A DNA stretch of 26,606 nt from JACKBJ01 sp964549495 (GCA_964549495.1 CAZJWJ010000074.1:1-26606), one strand, 5' to 3'. Shown: positions 14,874 to 22,599, counted from the stretch's first letter. Notes: a model not told the origin generated them from the letters alone. Made by a program: numbers and translations.

Positions 14874-15290
14874 ATGGCCCATCGAGCACGAGACTGGTTC
14901 AAGCAAGCAGAGGCCGACCTACGGCTGGCACGGTTCGCGACAGAGGCCGGCTCGAACGAGTGGTCCTGCTTCGCGGCGCAGCAGGCGGCCGAGAAGGCGA
15001 TCAAGGCGGCGCTGCTGGAGAATGGCACGGAGGGCTGGGGCCATACGCTGACGGTGCTCGTCCGCCGGTTGGCCGAGATCGTCGATGTGCCGGAACTGCT
15101 GATCGATCGCTGTCGGGTGCTCGACAAGCACTATATCCCGAGCATGGTACCGAGCATGTTCGACTCCGGGGCGCCGACGGATTTCTACGTTCGAGCCGAG
15201 GCCCTGCAGGCCATCGAGCATGCGGACACATTGATGGGCTTCTGTCGATCGCTGACCGAACAGTCCCAATCCATTCCGAGAGGCGCTTAA
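14874..15290 (+). CDS. HEPN domain protein (orphan, lacking the RNase motif)
   Basis: The protein has 138 residues with ATG at 14874, in a 43-base gap after the radical SAM gene. 'RDWFKQAEADLRLARFA' and 'WSCFAAQQAAEKAIKAALL' are the two characteristic helices of PF05168 HEPN proteins ('yslaaqqAEkAlKAll'). HEPN proteins usually pair with an MNT-type nucleotidyltransferase as a toxin-antitoxin or abortive-infection module. No MNT gene adjoins this one. The RNase signature R-x4-6-H is not found near the C-terminus, where 'VRAEALQAIEHAD' has R-x8-H. It may therefore be non-catalytic. It reads as a passenger gene between two glycan genes. Confidence 0.85.
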   Translation: MAHRARDWFKQAEADLRLARFATEAGSNEWSCFAAQQAAEKAIKAALLENGTEGWGHTLTVLVRRLAEIVDVPELLIDRCRVLDKHYIPSMVPSMFDSGAPTDFYVRAEALQAIEHADTLMGFCRSLTEQSQSIPRGA

Positions 15291-15297
15291 TTCCGCA

Positions 15298-16257
15298 GTG
15301 AAGCTGATCGTCCAGATCCCATGTTTGAACGAGGCCGAGACGCTGCCGGCCACCGTGCGCGACATTCCGCGGCAGATCCCCGGTGTGGATGCTGTCGAGA
15401 TCCTGGTGATCGACGACGGGTCGACGGATGGGACGGCCGAGGTGGCGCGGGGGCTGGGCGTGGAGCATGTAGTCCAGTTCAAGCGGAACCGTGGCCTGGG
15501 CTACGCGATGATGGCTGGCTTCGAGGCTTGTCTGGATCTGGGTGCGGACATCATTGTCAACACGGACGGCGACAACCAGTACTCCGGGGGCGACATCCCG
15601 AAGCTGGTCGAGCCGATCTTGGCAGGCCGAGCGGATCTGGTGATCGGCGATCGGCAGACGGACATGATCTCGCACTTTTCGCCGGCCAAGCGGCGCCTGC
15701 AGACGGTGGGGAGTCGAGTGATCAGCCGGCTGGCGCATCTGGAGGTGCCGGATGTAGCCAGCGGCTTTCGGGCCTACACGCGGCGGGCGGCCTTGCATCT
15801 GAACAGCCACGGGTCCTTCGACCATACGGTGGAGCATACGATCCAGGCCGGGCACAATCGTTGGGCGGTCGAGGTGGTGCCGATCGGGACCAACCCGAAG
15901 GCTCGCGAGTCGCGGCTCTTCAACAACATCGGCGAGTTCGTGGTTCGCTCGGGGCTGATCAGCCTGCGGACCTATGCGAAGTACCGGGCCTTGACGCTGT
16001 TCTCGGCGGCGGGCGTGTTCAGCTTCGCGGTCGGCTTCCTGTTGGGCCTGCGCTTCGTGTGGATCTACCTCTTCGGGCAGACCAGCACGCTGCACGTGCA
16101 GTCCCTGATCCTGGCGGCCATCCTGCTGTTGGCCGGCTTCCAGATGGTGCTGACCGGGGTGGTGGCGGATTTGATCGGCACGAACCGGGCGCTCTTGGAG
16201 GACATGGCGGCGCGGGTGCGGGAGATCGAGATTCGGTCGCGGGGAGGTGGGACGTGA
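15298..16257 (+). CDS. Glycosyltransferase family 2 with C-terminal membrane helices
   Basis: The protein has 319 residues with a GTG start at 15298, 7 bases after the HEPN stop. The GT-A core begins immediately ('KLIVQIPCLNEAETLPATV'), with 'ILVIDDGSTDGTAEVA' (35-50), 'NRGLGYAMMAGFEACL' (64-79) and the DxD in 'NTDGDNQYSGGDI' (88-100). 'DVASGFRAYTRRAA' is typical of the polyprenyl-phosphate mannose/glucose synthase group. Two hydrophobic helices ('FSAAGVFSFAVGFLLGL' and 'LILAAILLLAGFQMVL') end the protein. It is distinct in sequence from the GT2 at 10028, so the cluster carries two such enzymes, perhaps with different sugars. Confidence 0.9.
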   Translation: MKLIVQIPCLNEAETLPATVRDIPRQIPGVDAVEILVIDDGSTDGTAEVARGLGVEHVVQFKRNRGLGYAMMAGFEACLDLGADIIVNTDGDNQYSGGDIPKLVEPILAGRADLVIGDRQTDMISHFSPAKRRLQTVGSRVISRLAHLEVPDVASGFRAYTRRAALHLNSHGSFDHTVEHTIQAGHNRWAVEVVPIGTNPKARESRLFNNIGEFVVRSGLISLRTYAKYRALTLFSAAGVFSFAVGFLLGLRFVWIYLFGQTSTLHVQSLILAAILLLAGFQMVLTGVVADLIGTNRALLEDMAARVREIEIRSRGGGT

Positions 16258-16318
16258 TCCGGCGGGACGTTGGTGCAACGCGGCACCTATTCGATACGCG
16301 AGCCGGGATCTGGACGAG

Positions 16319-17008
16319 ATGACCTCACCGGTGGAGAAGCCAACGATGATCGAGTCCGACAGCTTGTTACAGCAGGTCATCCGATCGCCGCGACTCGGCC
16401 TGTATGCCCAGCGGATTCGGCACTTGCTCGATGCGGAGCGCGAGGCACGAGAGCGCTTCTACGAGGAGCTGGACGAAGGGCAGAAGGCAGAGTTCATCAA
16501 CGGGGAAGTGATCGTGCACTCGCCGGTACGATTGGCGCATACGGATAGCGGTGGGCTGATCATCATGTTGATGCGGGCCTACGTTTCGAAGCGCGGACTG
16601 GGTTTCGTCGGATACGAGAACGCGATGGTCTCCCTCACTCGAAACGACTACATGCCGGATGTATTTTTCATTCGGCGCGATCGCGCGAGGCACTTCGAGG
16701 CCGATCAGATGCATTATCCGGCCCCCGATCTGGTGGTCGAGATCCTCTCGCCCAGCACCGAGGCCAACGACCGTGGTGTGAAGTTCGACGATTGCGCGGC
16801 ACATGGGGTCGAAGAATATTGGATCGTGCATCCGAGCGAGAAGGTCGTCGAGCAATACCTTCTGGAGGACGGTGCCATGCGGCTCGCACAGCGCTCTGCC
16901 GATGGCTACTTGCACTGCCAGGTGATCGATGGCTTCGAGATTCCAGTGCGGGCGGTGTTCGACGAGCTGGAGGCCAGCCGTACTTTGAATCGGTTGAACG
17001 CGGATTGA
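16319..17008 (+). CDS. Uma2 family endonuclease-fold protein (DUF820)
   Basis: The protein has 229 residues from ATG 16319; an ATG at 16346 and upstream GTG are alternatives. 'KAEFINGEVIVHSPV' and 'APDLVVEILSPSTEANDR' followed by 'GVKFDDCAAHGVEEYWIV' are the signature of the Uma2 family. It has a PD-(D/E)xK nuclease-like fold with Asp114 ('MPDVFF'), Glu141 and Lys155 as the likely metal site. Family members are abundant in Chloroflexota and cyanobacteria as scattered single genes, and their role is unsettled. It is the last plus-strand gene before a hairpin and a convergent gene. No functional tie to the glycan genes can be seen. Confidence 0.9.
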   Translation: MTSPVEKPTMIESDSLLQQVIRSPRLGLYAQRIRHLLDAEREARERFYEELDEGQKAEFINGEVIVHSPVRLAHTDSGGLIIMLMRAYVSKRGLGFVGYENAMVSLTRNDYMPDVFFIRRDRARHFEADQMHYPAPDLVVEILSPSTEANDRGVKFDDCAAHGVEEYWIVHPSEKVVEQYLLEDGAMRLAQRSADGYLHCQVIDGFEIPVRAVFDELEASRTLNRLNAD

Positions 17009-17052
17009 TCGTGATCCGGGCGGGTGGTGGCATCTCGTTGTTCACAAGAGCG

Positions 17053-17080
17053 CGGGCGGCCGCTCGAAAGCGACCGCCCG
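17053..17080. terminator. Hairpin between convergent genes, likely bidirectional terminator
   Basis: CGGGCGG (17053-17059) pairs with CCGCCCG (17074-17080). After one C/A mismatch, CGCT (17061-17064) pairs with AGCG (17069-17072) around a CGAA loop. It lies between the Uma2 stop (17008) and the end of the convergent HU-like gene (17109). T runs are weak on both sides, so intrinsic termination efficiency is uncertain. Confidence 0.6.
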
Positions 17081-17108
17081 TTCGATCCGCTTAGACCCGG
17101 TGACCGCG

Positions 17109-17516
17109 CTAGGCGGCGGGGATCTCCAGCGGATCCTCGGGATGTGCAGCGTCCCAGAGTTCCTTGTAGCCGGCGTTGTCCAGACCGATGTTGGCGCGGT
17201 TGCGGATGCTGCCGGTGAAGGTACCGGGCGCGTTCATGGCCTGCACGACCTGGCGATCGGCGGTGGTGTTGACGCGGAAGCGGCCGTCGCGGCCCAGGCT
17301 CATGCGCACGCGGCCGACGCCAGGCAGGCTGACGGGCGTGCCCATGCGGCCGAAGTAGATGACGGCGGCGCGCAGTTCCTTGAGCACCATCTCGATCTCG
17401 GCTGGGTTCAGCCCGCTGCGCGAGGAGAGCCAGGTGGAGACCTCCTCGAGGCCGACGGTGCGGCCATGCTCGATGCGGGGTCCGTACTCGCGGAAGGCTT
17501 GGATGATGGTTGCCAT
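17109..17516 (-). CDS. HU/IHF-like DNA-binding protein
   Basis: The protein has 135 residues, with ATG at 17516 and a strong AAAGGAG about 10 bases upstream. The helical start ('MATIIQAFREYGPRIEHG') leads into 'LNPAEIEMVLKELRAAVIYFGRMGTPVSLPGVGRV' in outline. 'ELRAAVIYFGRMGTPVSLPGVGRVRMSL' matches the helix-turn-beta arm arrangement of HU-related domains ('i..l...l..G..V.lpglG.f'). Its C-terminal tail ('NAGYKELWDAAHPEDP') is acidic and unlike standard HU. The length and arrangement recall the longer HU-like proteins (HU-DNA_bdg type) rather than the 90-residue HU. It diverges from the Sat-CysC gene across the palindrome array, so it might bind that array, but this is only a guess from position. 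Confidence 0.65.
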   Translation of the reverse strand: MATIIQAFREYGPRIEHGRTVGLEEVSTWLSSRSGLNPAEIEMVLKELRAAVIYFGRMGTPVSLPGVGRVRMSLGRDGRFRVNTTADRQVVQAMNAPGTFTGSIRNRANIGLDNAGYKELWDAAHPEDPLEIPAA

Positions 17517-17651
17517 GGGTCTGTTGCTCCTTTCTTGCATGCCCACTGGCTTCGGTTCTACCCATTGAACGACGCAGCCCGTCGAACGGTTCCCTCCGCG
17601 GGGGGCTCCAGGCCGACGTTTGGCCGCCGACTCGCCGCCGTCTGGTCGCCG

Positions 17652-17680
17652 TTGGCGGATCCGCGCAGAATCCTTATAAG
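17652..17680 (+). promoter_or_regulatory. Candidate promoter for the Sat-CysC gene
   Basis: TTGGCG (17652-17657), 17 bases, TATAAG (17675-17680). The -10 box is part of the first palindrome repeat (17671-17682). Transcription would begin near 17687, so the other four repeats would lie in the leader. Identified by eye. Confidence 0.4.
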
Positions 17681-17775
17681 GAATGTCGCGAGTCCTTACA
17701 AGGAATCTTGACAGTCCTTATAAGGAATCCAGCCGAGTTCTCTCTAGGAATCCCACCCAGTTCTCTATAGGAATC
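17669..17775 (+). repeat. Array of five imperfect AGTCCTTATAAGGAATC repeats at 22-23 bp spacing
   Basis: Core 12-mers: TCCTTATAAGGA at 17671-17682, TCCTTACAAGGA at 17693-17704, TCCTTATAAGGA at 17715-17726, TTCTCTCTAGGA at 17738-17749 and TTCTCTATAGGA at 17761-17772. Each is followed by AT(C/G), and four of the five are preceded by AG. Spacing is 22, 22, 23 and 23 bases, roughly two helical turns, so copies lie on about the same face. Copies 1 and 3 are perfect palindromes, copy 2 has one mismatch, and copies 4-5 have drifted together. The last ends 11 bases before the ATG of the Sat-CysC gene and supplies its AGGA ribosome-binding site. Operator-like; the binding protein is unknown. Confidence 0.85.
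17673..17701 (-). promoter_or_regulatory. Candidate divergent promoter for the HU-like gene
   Basis: On the minus strand, TTGTAA (17701-17696), 17 bases, TATAAG (17678-17673). It would share the palindromic -10 with the plus-strand candidate and begin transcription about 150 bases before the HU-like ATG. The palindrome makes this match easy to obtain, so confidence is low. Confidence 0.3.
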
Positions 17776-17783
17776 GAGACGAT

Positions 17784-19511
17784 ATGACTTTGGCCGTACA
17801 GACGAAGACCGAAACCGAACTGATCGAGCCCTGCGGCGGCCAGCTGGTGGATCTGCTGGTGGCCGAGGAGGAGCGCGAGGCGCTCAAGGACCAGGCCGGC
17901 CGGCTGCCCAGCATCCAGATCTCGGCCCGGGCGGCCTGTGATCTGGAGCTGCTGGCGGTGGGGGCCTTCTCGCCGCTGGCCGGCTTCATGGGCGAGGCGG
18001 ACTTCGAGCGGGTGCTCTCCGACATGCGCCTGGCCGATGGCCAGCTCTTTCCGATGCCCATCACGCTGCCGGTCTCGCCCGAGGACCTGAAGGGGGCCGG
18101 CGACCAGATCGCCTTGCGCGACAGCCGCAACAACCTGCTGGCGGTGATGGACCTGGAGGATATCTATCCCTGGGACATGGCCGAGACGGCCCGGAGCGTC
18201 TTCGGGACGAGGGATGCGCGGCATCCGATCGTGGCCGAGATGCACCGCTGGGGCGACTTGAACGTGTCCGGCCGGCTGCGGGTGCTCGAGTTGCCGCGGC
18301 ATTACGACTTTGCCGACCTACGACTGACGCCGGCGCAGACCCGGGCGCGCCTGGCGGAGATGGGCCGGACCAACGTGGTGGCCTTCCAGACCCGCAACCC
18401 CATGCACCGCGTCCACGAGGAGCTGACCAAGCGCGCGGCCGATTCGGTGGACGGCGTGCTGCTCCTGCACCCGGTGGTGGGCATGACCAAGCCGGGCGAC
18501 GTGGACCACTACACCCGCGTACGCACCTACAAGGCCCTGGCCGAACGCTACTACGCGCCCGACCGCATCCTGCTCTCGCTGCTGGAACTGGCCATGCGCA
18601 TGGGCGGCCCGCGCGAGGCCCTGTGGCATGCCCTCATCCGCCGCAACTACGGCGCCAACCACCTGATCGTCGGTCGCGACCACGCCGGCCCGGGCCTGGA
18701 CTCCAAGGGCCAACCCTTCTACGGCCCCTACGACGCCCAAGACCTGGTGCGGGCCCACGAGGACGAGCTGGGCGTGCGCATGATCGAGTTCAAGCGCATG
18801 CTCTACCTGCCCGACGAGGACCGGTATGAAGAGGAGAGCCAGCTGAGCGAGGCGCAGAAGACGGCCTCGATCTCCGGCACCCAGGTCCGCGAGGAGTACC
18901 TGAACGCCGGCCGGCTCCTGCCCGAGTGGTTCACCCGGCCCGAGGTAGCCGAGATCCTCTCCGAAGCCTACCCGCCGCGCCACAAGCAGGGCGTCTGCAT
19001 CTGGTTCACTGGCCTAAGCGGGTCGGGCAAGAGCACCACGGCCAACATCCTCAAGGTGATGCTGGAGGAGGCCGGCCGGCAGGTGACGGTGCTGGACGGC
19101 GACGTGGTCCGCACCCACCTGAGCAAGGGCCTGGGCTTCTCCAAGGAAGACCGCGACACCAACATCCGCCGCATCGGCTTCGTGGCCGCCCAGATCGTCC
19201 AACACGGCGGCACCGTCATCTGCGCCGCCGTCAGCCCCTACCGCGCCACCCGCAACGACGTCCGCAACCTGGTCGGCGCCGACCGCTTCTGCGAGGTTTT
19301 TGTGGATACGCCGCTAGAGGTCTGCGAGGAGCGGGATGTGAAGGGTTTGTACGCTAAGGCACGCCGCGGGGAGATCAAGGGCTTCACCGGGATCGATGAT
19401 CCGTATGAGGCGCCGGAGAGTGCGGAGGTGCGGTTGGATACGGTGCTGGGGACCGTCGAAGAGAACGCGCGGCGAGTAATGGCCTGGCTTGCTAGTGAGC
19501 GATTTGCCTAG
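17784..19511 (+). CDS. cysC: Bifunctional sulfate adenylyltransferase / adenylylsulfate kinase (Sat-CysC fusion)
   Basis: The protein has 575 residues with ATG at 17784 (AGGA about 11 bases upstream). Residues 1-165 are the PUA-like N-terminal domain of single-chain ATP sulfurylase. Residues 170-395 are the catalytic domain with 'FQTRNPMHRVHEEL' (201-214, the QxRNPxHxxH box) and 'GRDHAGPG' (297-304). Residues 400-575 are an APS kinase domain with P-loop 'GLSGSGKST' (410-418), 'DGDVVRTHLSKGLGFSKEDRD' in outline, and 'GFTGIDDPYEAPE'. Sulfate plus ATP gives APS, then PAPS. The kinase half means the product is PAPS for sulfotransfer or assimilation; a sulfotransferase gene lies downstream at 23092. 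Base usage changes abruptly near 19293. Gene naming varies (sat/cysC). Confidence 0.95.
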   Translation: MTLAVQTKTETELIEPCGGQLVDLLVAEEEREALKDQAGRLPSIQISARAACDLELLAVGAFSPLAGFMGEADFERVLSDMRLADGQLFPMPITLPVSPEDLKGAGDQIALRDSRNNLLAVMDLEDIYPWDMAETARSVFGTRDARHPIVAEMHRWGDLNVSGRLRVLELPRHYDFADLRLTPAQTRARLAEMGRTNVVAFQTRNPMHRVHEELTKRAADSVDGVLLLHPVVGMTKPGDVDHYTRVRTYKALAERYYAPDRILLSLLELAMRMGGPREALWHALIRRNYGANHLIVGRDHAGPGLDSKGQPFYGPYDAQDLVRAHEDELGVRMIEFKRMLYLPDEDRYEEESQLSEAQKTASISGTQVREEYLNAGRLLPEWFTRPEVAEILSEAYPPRHKQGVCIWFTGLSGSGKSTTANILKVMLEEAGRQVTVLDGDVVRTHLSKGLGFSKEDRDTNIRRIGFVAAQIVQHGGTVICAAVSPYRATRNDVRNLVGADRFCEVFVDTPLEVCEERDVKGLYAKARRGEIKGFTGIDDPYEAPESAEVRLDTVLGTVEENARRVMAWLASERFA

Positions 19512-19900
19512 GTACTTTCGCACGAAACCACTCATATACTCTATCGCAGGCTGCATCGAGTTCGGTCGATTGCGCCCATTTTCCAGCCGTAATGCTGGGC
19601 TTCTAGATACACGTCGACTCCAATGACCTTCCACGCCAAAATCGAACGACTGCTGCTCCACGTGTGGTCGGATGTGTGGGAGGCAGCAGCTTCCGTTGAC
19701 GGTTGAACCTAAGAACATGAAGGTGGACTGCTCTCTCAGTGCGTTTGGCTATAGCCCATATTGGACGCGCTGGCCGAGCAAGTATGCTGACAAGGACTAG
19801 TCACAGCTATCCGAGATTTGCAGGCCCTTAGACCGACGCCATCGATGTTTGGGACATGGACCTGTCAGGCATTCTCAAACCAGAAAAGGAGGGGCAGTAA
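19512..19900. other. Gene-poor, lower-GC stretch with no recognised gene
   Basis: About 390 bases follow the Sat-CysC stop. Only tiny plus-strand reading frames occur, such as 27 codons from ATG 19624 and 27 codons from ATG 19717. None resembles a known family. Composition is clearly lower in GC than the preceding gene. It looks like a degraded boundary of the island that follows. Confidence 0.5.
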
Positions 19901-20253
19901 GTGCCTACTGGGTTCACTGCTAACAGCTACTGGCTCGGTGTGAAAGACCAAGTAATCACACTGCGCGACTCCACTGACGTGCTGGGCCGAAGGTGGAGCG
20001 CGTCGCGTACGAGTGTGCTCGTGGATTCCGGGCACGTGTACGTGCGGGTCTTCCGCAACATTAGGGCCTGGCTACCGCATCTGGAGCCCAAGGGACTAAT
20101 CGTCTCGCACGATGTGCTTGGGCCGAGCCATCCAGGTGAGTTGCGGGCGGCAGGGTAGGTGCTTGGTAGGCGATGCAGAGTCGTTATCAGTGCGGGTTTG
20201 ATCTTCCGATTTGAGCGATCCGACTCCTATGAAGGATGCCTTTGGCGGGCGGT
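19901..20253 (+). pseudogene. Remnant of a class I SAM methyltransferase with an in-frame stop
   Basis: An 85-codon frame from GTG 19901, preceded by a good AAAGGAGG, encodes 'HVYVRVFRNIRAWLPHLEPKGLIVSHDV' in outline. 'FRNIRAWLPHLEPKGLIV' followed by 'SHDVLGPSHPGE' strongly resembles the C-terminal part of Methyltransf_24-type enzymes ('...dl.aWlp.LkpGGli..HDv...hpGV...'). A TAG at 20156-20158 ends it, but the same frame continues with 'VISAGLIFRFERS', a plausible family C-terminus. The N-terminal SAM-binding domain is absent upstream, where a TAA sits immediately before the GTG. I read it as a decayed gene fragment; the intact Shine-Dalgarno leaves open that a short product is made. Confidence 0.6.
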
Positions 20254-20361
20254 ACCGCGAAAGAGCTCCGGCAAGTGGGATTCCTACCCAGAGACCTGCA
20301 GCCTCAAGTCGGGAGCCGGTAGTGTGGGGGCCATGATCCTACCGTGCGCAGGCTCGACGTC

Positions 20362-21336
20362 ATGAATAGCTTGGCACAAGGTCTGGAGTCAGAACTCGCC
20401 GCGCTTGCGACAGGCGACGAAGTGATCTACGTTGCGAATCCAGGTAATGCAGGAGACGCGCTGATTGCTTGCTCCACATTTCAGCTTCTCGATCGTCTGG
20501 ACGTCCGCTATCGGATCATGGTGTCGAGCGACCGTAGTTGCCACGATGCCGAAATTGTCAACAAGACTGTATTACTCGCTGGTGGTGGTAACCTGGTCCC
20601 TGAGTACCACAACGCCGCAGGATTCATCAGGCGATACTCGGAGATCGCAGGGCGGTTCATTCTCTTGCCGGCCTCCATACGAGGTTCGGTGCAGCTATTG
20701 AAGACAGTTAGTGGAAAGGCAACCATATTCTGTCGAGAGCGCTACTCTTTCGAAGAATTGAGAACTCAGTTGCCGAGCGCAGATATTCGACTCGCAGACG
20801 ACCTGGCCTTCCAACTGGACTACGCTGCGCTTAAGAACCAAGGGAGATCGTCTTTGATTGCTGGTGCGATGGGGCTGGAGCGTGATCTCACGCTTCCAGT
20901 TAGGGAGTTTCATGCATGGGAGCAGCAATTGATCTTTCGGGCAATGAAGCGACGGCTAGTCAAGTCAGTTCGCAGGGTCGCCTATCGGCGTCAAAGTCAA
21001 GTCATCAATAGCTTTCGCACTGATTGCGAGGCAGCGAGCACTTTCTTACCCAAGAATAATCTGGATTGCTCGAGAGTTTTTGACTTCGGAGTCGAATCCC
21101 CTTTCCTGGCACGATATTCGGCCAACCGTCTCCTCAGCTTCTTGTCTGGATTTGAGCTAATCAGGACTGACCGTCTACATGTATGTATCGCAGGGATCAT
21201 CCTTGGGAAGCAGGTTGAGTTCTATGCCAATAGCTATTACAAGAACCATGCTGTGTTTGAGCACTCGATTGACGGGCGGATCTCTGGGGTTCAGTGGCGG
21301 GGAGACCTGGATCGTGCCAGTGTGTATGAACTCTAG
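20362..21336 (+). CDS. Polysaccharide pyruvyl transferase family protein
   Basis: The protein has 324 residues from ATG 20362; a GTG at 20344 adds six residues. 'VIYVANPGNAGDALIACSTF' gives the glycine-rich motif of PF04230 proteins ('GN.GD'). 'TVLLAGGGNLVPEYHN' is the second signature, 'ATIFCRERYSFEEL' the third, and 'RTDRLHVCIAGIILGKQV' with 'NSYYKN' the conserved C-terminal block. Members such as CsaB, EpsO and PssK transfer pyruvate from PEP to a sugar as a ketal, giving acidic exopolysaccharide. Related proteins catalyse other reactions, so pyruvylation is likely but not certain. The gene has clearly lower GC and less biased codons than the genes at 8-19 kb, suggesting a different origin. 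Confidence 0.85.
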   Translation: MNSLAQGLESELAALATGDEVIYVANPGNAGDALIACSTFQLLDRLDVRYRIMVSSDRSCHDAEIVNKTVLLAGGGNLVPEYHNAAGFIRRYSEIAGRFILLPASIRGSVQLLKTVSGKATIFCRERYSFEELRTQLPSADIRLADDLAFQLDYAALKNQGRSSLIAGAMGLERDLTLPVREFHAWEQQLIFRAMKRRLVKSVRRVAYRRQSQVINSFRTDCEAASTFLPKNNLDCSRVFDFGVESPFLARYSANRLLSFLSGFELIRTDRLHVCIAGIILGKQVEFYANSYYKNHAVFEHSIDGRISGVQWRGDLDRASVYEL

Positions 21337-21372
21337 ACCATTGCACCAGAGACGTGTTGTACTCACTCACTC

Positions 21373-22599
21373 ATGGGTTTGGCATTATCAACAACTGGTT
21401 CTGCAGGCCGGGATCGGAAGTTGATGGATCCACGAGACCCTGTTGTGTCCAGGGCCTCGCGCTCGGTGACCTACGCGATACAGCACTTCGATCGAACGGG
21501 GAGCATGAGAGCCCCGTATCAAGTGTTACGAGGGTTCGCTGCGGCGGGATGGGAAGCCAAGATTGCCACGGTGAGCAGCGAGGCCAACAGCGGAATCACA
21601 GAAGCCTGGAGCCAAGTTCCTGTCGAGCGTGTTGGCCGCTTTGGTAGCCGGCGCTTTCGAATTGTCCTTCTAACGCTCCGAATGCTCGTTCGGAGTCGAT
21701 CACAGTTGGCATTCTCATTCATTTGGGACTGGCATAACTATGGACTATTGCTCGCGCGAACACTACTGCGTCGTCCATTTGTAGTCTGTCTCGACACCTA
21801 CTGTTACAAAGCGCCATGGGACAAGAAGGGGTGGTGGGCACGGATGCTCACTTACTTGCGTTATGGGCTGGTAATCAGGACCGCTGATCTTGTGCTGGCC
21901 GAAACGCCGATTACTGCACATTTCGCAGCAGAGATCGCGCGAGAAGGGCGGGTTAGACTGATTCCCTTTTGCCTATGGAGACGCGATCTGGTCGACGTCG
22001 AGCAACGATGGTCGGCGGCGCAAGATTCGCTTGAACGCGAGTTGGTCGTTCTCTATGCGGGCAGAATCGTACCACGAAAGAATGTGCATGATCTGATCGA
22101 GGCATTCGCCAATGTCCAACCACACCATCCAGAGTGGAGGCTCGAAGTGATGGGTCCGGTCACTGACTCAGAATACTTTCAGGAACTGGAGCAACAGGTG
22201 GCGGCGCATGGCCTTGAGGACGCGGTACGCTTCTCGCCCCCTTGCTTTGGAGAGGAGCTCTACCGACGACTTCGAACCGTATCAGTCTTCGCCTTGCCGT
22301 CGGCAGGGGAGGGGCTGCCTACTGCGATAACGGAGGCGATGTTCTTCGGTGGGGCGATAGTCGCAGGCCGCTCAGGCTCAGTCGGCTACCAACTTGCCAA
22401 TGGCGGATGTGGGCTACTTCATGAGCCGGGTGATGTGGAAGGTCTCGCCATGCAACTTGAGCAGTTGATTGACTCCAAGATGTTGCGAAATCGGCTGATG
22501 GCGGCAGCACGCGAGCGCATGTTGGAACTGTTTACATGGGAGGCCTACTTTCCTGCACTAGAGGGCGATTGCTCCGAACTTGTATCTAGTGCTAGTTGA
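21373..22599 (+). CDS. Glycosyltransferase family 4 (GT-B fold)
   Basis: The protein has 408 residues from ATG 21373; ATG 21424, with GGAAG just upstream, is an equally good start and would remove 17 residues without family resemblance. The C-terminal GT1/GT4 domain is clear: 'VVLYAGRIVPRKNVHDLIEAF', here cited as 'YAGRIVPRKNVHDLIEAF', then 'FALPSAGEGLPTAITEAM' with the E-x7-E nucleotide-sugar motif, and 'GCGLLHEPGDVEGLAMQLEQL'. The N-terminal acceptor domain has 'SMRAPYQVLRGFAAAGWEAK' and 'ADLVLAETPITAHFAAEIAR'. There is no signal peptide; the enzyme is probably cytoplasmic or membrane-associated and extends the cluster's glycan. It shares the lower-GC composition of the 20-24 kb segment. 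Confidence 0.9.
   Translation: MGLALSTTGSAGRDRKLMDPRDPVVSRASRSVTYAIQHFDRTGSMRAPYQVLRGFAAAGWEAKIATVSSEANSGITEAWSQVPVERVGRFGSRRFRIVLLTLRMLVRSRSQLAFSFIWDWHNYGLLLARTLLRRPFVVCLDTYCYKAPWDKKGWWARMLTYLRYGLVIRTADLVLAETPITAHFAAEIAREGRVRLIPFCLWRRDLVDVEQRWSAAQDSLERELVVLYAGRIVPRKNVHDLIEAFANVQPHHPEWRLEVMGPVTDSEYFQELEQQVAAHGLEDAVRFSPPCFGEELYRRLRTVSVFALPSAGEGLPTAITEAMFFGGAIVAGRSGSVGYQLANGGCGLLHEPGDVEGLAMQLEQLIDSKMLRNRLMAAARERMLELFTWEAYFPALEGDCSELVSSAS

Noticed and set aside
14874..15290. HEPN-MNT toxin-antitoxin pair
   Set aside because: No MNT-type antitoxin gene is adjacent, and the HEPN protein lacks the R-x4-6-H catalytic motif.
17669..17775. CRISPR array
   Set aside because: The repeats are only about 17 bases, gaps are 5-6 bases, and copies are imperfect. 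There are no spacer-length unique segments and no cas genes.
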